Assembly (NCBI GenBank): GCA_026193675.1
Contig: JAPHSO010000136.1
Span: 1-14,982 of the forward strand
Direction: 5' to 3'
Source of the DNA: Gammaproteobacteria bacterium
GTDB lineage: Bacteria; Pseudomonadota; Gammaproteobacteria; Thiohalomonadales; Thiohalomonadaceae
DNA: 14,982 nt
Shown: positions 14,383 to 14,982 of the stretch, in pieces
How the letters are laid out: each line of letters starts with the position of its first letter
How positions within the stretch are numbered: the stretch's first letter is position 1
Program-made: the position numbers and the translations under genes
Notes under the pieces: generated by a model
The model's database searches: none
Told to the model about the DNA's origin: nothing
What the model saw: the letters and a program-made list of their open reading frames with translations, nothing else

Positions 14383-14982
14383 ATGAAACTCTTTGCCACA
14401 GCCCCAGAAGGCACCATACCCCTGCTGGAAACTGAGCTGACAACGCTCGGTGCCTCTCAGTTAGATGTCCGCCCCCGTGGCGTATCTTTTGAGGCCGATC
14501 TTGAGACCGCTTATCGAATCTGCCTCAATTCACGCATCGCCAATCGCATTCTAATGCCGGTGACCCGTTTCAAGGCGAGCTCACCTGAGGCGATTTATGA
14601 GGAGATCAAGGCGATACGCTGGGAAAAACATCTCCACTCCTCAGGAACGCTGGCAGTCGATGTCACAGCCAATCGTGCCGATGTGAAGCATAGCCACTAT
14701 GCGATGTTGACGGTAAAAGATGCGGTTGTTGATCGCTTCCGTGAACAGTTTGATGAACGCCCATCAATTGATACCGAATTTCCCGATCTACGTCTCAATC
14801 TGCTGTTACAAGGTGAGCGTGCGCAGATCAGTGTTGACCTCTCAGGGGGTAGTCTGCACCGCCGCGGTTATCGAATTGATGGTGCAGGTGCACCACTAAA
14901 AGAGAATCTTGCCGCAGCCATATTGCTGCATGCTGGATGGGACAAAATCGCCGCAGCGGGTGGCGCCCTTTACGATCCGATG
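14383..14982 (+). CDS. rlmL: 23S rRNA (guanine-N2) methyltransferase RlmL/RlmKL, 5' part only
   Basis: The first 200 codons are present and the gene leaves the window on the right. The protein starts MKLFATAPEGTIPLLETELT and continues through a ferredoxin-like/THUMP region (GVSFEADLETAYRICLNSRI, ANRILMPVTRF) to DLSGGSLHRRGYR and APLKENLAAAIL, the motifs that lead into the G2445 N2-methyltransferase domain. In gammaproteobacteria this is usually fused to an RlmK domain (m7G2069), which cannot be seen here. No good ribosome-binding site precedes the ATG, but the N-terminus fits the family. The 54-bp gap after slyX shows no terminator, so the two may be co-transcribed. Confidence 0.92.
   Translation, partial: MKLFATAPEGTIPLLETELTTLGASQLDVRPRGVSFEADLETAYRICLNSRIANRILMPVTRFKASSPEAIYEEIKAIRWEKHLHSSGTLAVDVTANRADVKHSHYAMLTVKDAVVDRFREQFDERPSIDTEFPDLRLNLLLQGERAQISVDLSGGSLHRRGYRIDGAGAPLKENLAAAILLHAGWDKIAAAGGALYDPM

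Noticed and set aside
1..14982. CRISPR array, IS element, tRNA or phage attachment site
   Set aside because: No spaced direct repeats, transposase-like ORF, terminal inverted repeats or cloverleaf sequence were seen.

Overview
The window looks like chromosomal DNA of a gammaproteobacterium of moderate GC, judged by eye at close to 50%. The pointers are a 67-aa SlyX with the typical PPHY end, the start of an RlmKL-type 23S rRNA methyltransferase, a DUF465/YdcH protein and the CobUTCS branch of cobalamin synthesis. A c-di-GMP enzyme, a copper ATPase, hemerythrin/DUF2249 proteins and a DUF302 protein would suit an environmental, possibly sulfur- or nitrogen-oxide-metabolising lineage, but nothing here fixes the genus. 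Coding density is very high. No stretch of 300 bases lacks a gene, and the largest gaps are about 80-115 bp. I saw no rRNA, tRNA, IS element, phage gene or CRISPR array.

Layout. (1) Bases 1-4785, all minus strand: a copper-exporting P1B-ATPase (copA), a 23-residue membrane peptide starting inside the copA stop, then cobU, cobT, cobC and the first third of cobS. This run is tightly packed (ATGA and TAATG junctions), so copper export and cobalamin nucleotide-loop assembly probably share transcripts. (2) Bases 4877-7739, minus: a PAS-PAS-GGDEF-EAL protein and a small radical SAM protein of the TatD-associated type. (3) Bases 7853-9019, plus: a nitronate monooxygenase-like flavoprotein, divergent from the radical SAM gene across a gap holding a perfect 14-bp palindrome. 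(4) Bases 9016-11974, minus: a TauD-like Fe(II)/2-oxoglutarate dioxygenase, a hemerythrin, a DUF2249 protein and a polytopic membrane protein with intramembrane histidines. I infer an oxygen- or nitric-oxide-related module. (5) Bases 12036-14046, minus: a secreted protein of unknown function, a DUF465 protein, a DUF302 protein and a Met-rich Spy/CpxP-like periplasmic protein, closed by a strong intrinsic terminator. That terminator lies directly in front of the TauD gene, so region 4 may depend on read-through. (6) Bases 14125-14982, plus: slyX and the 5' part of rlmL, divergent from region 5 across a gap with overlapping candidate promoters and an inverted repeat.

Together the genes suggest metal and redox envelope homeostasis (CopA, Met-rich Spy-like protein, DUF302) beside O2/NO-binding proteins and ordinary housekeeping genes. 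I found no clear mobile or defence system. The best leads are the copA-coupled micropeptide, the dioxygenase/hemerythrin/DUF2249/membrane-protein cluster and the terminator in front of it.
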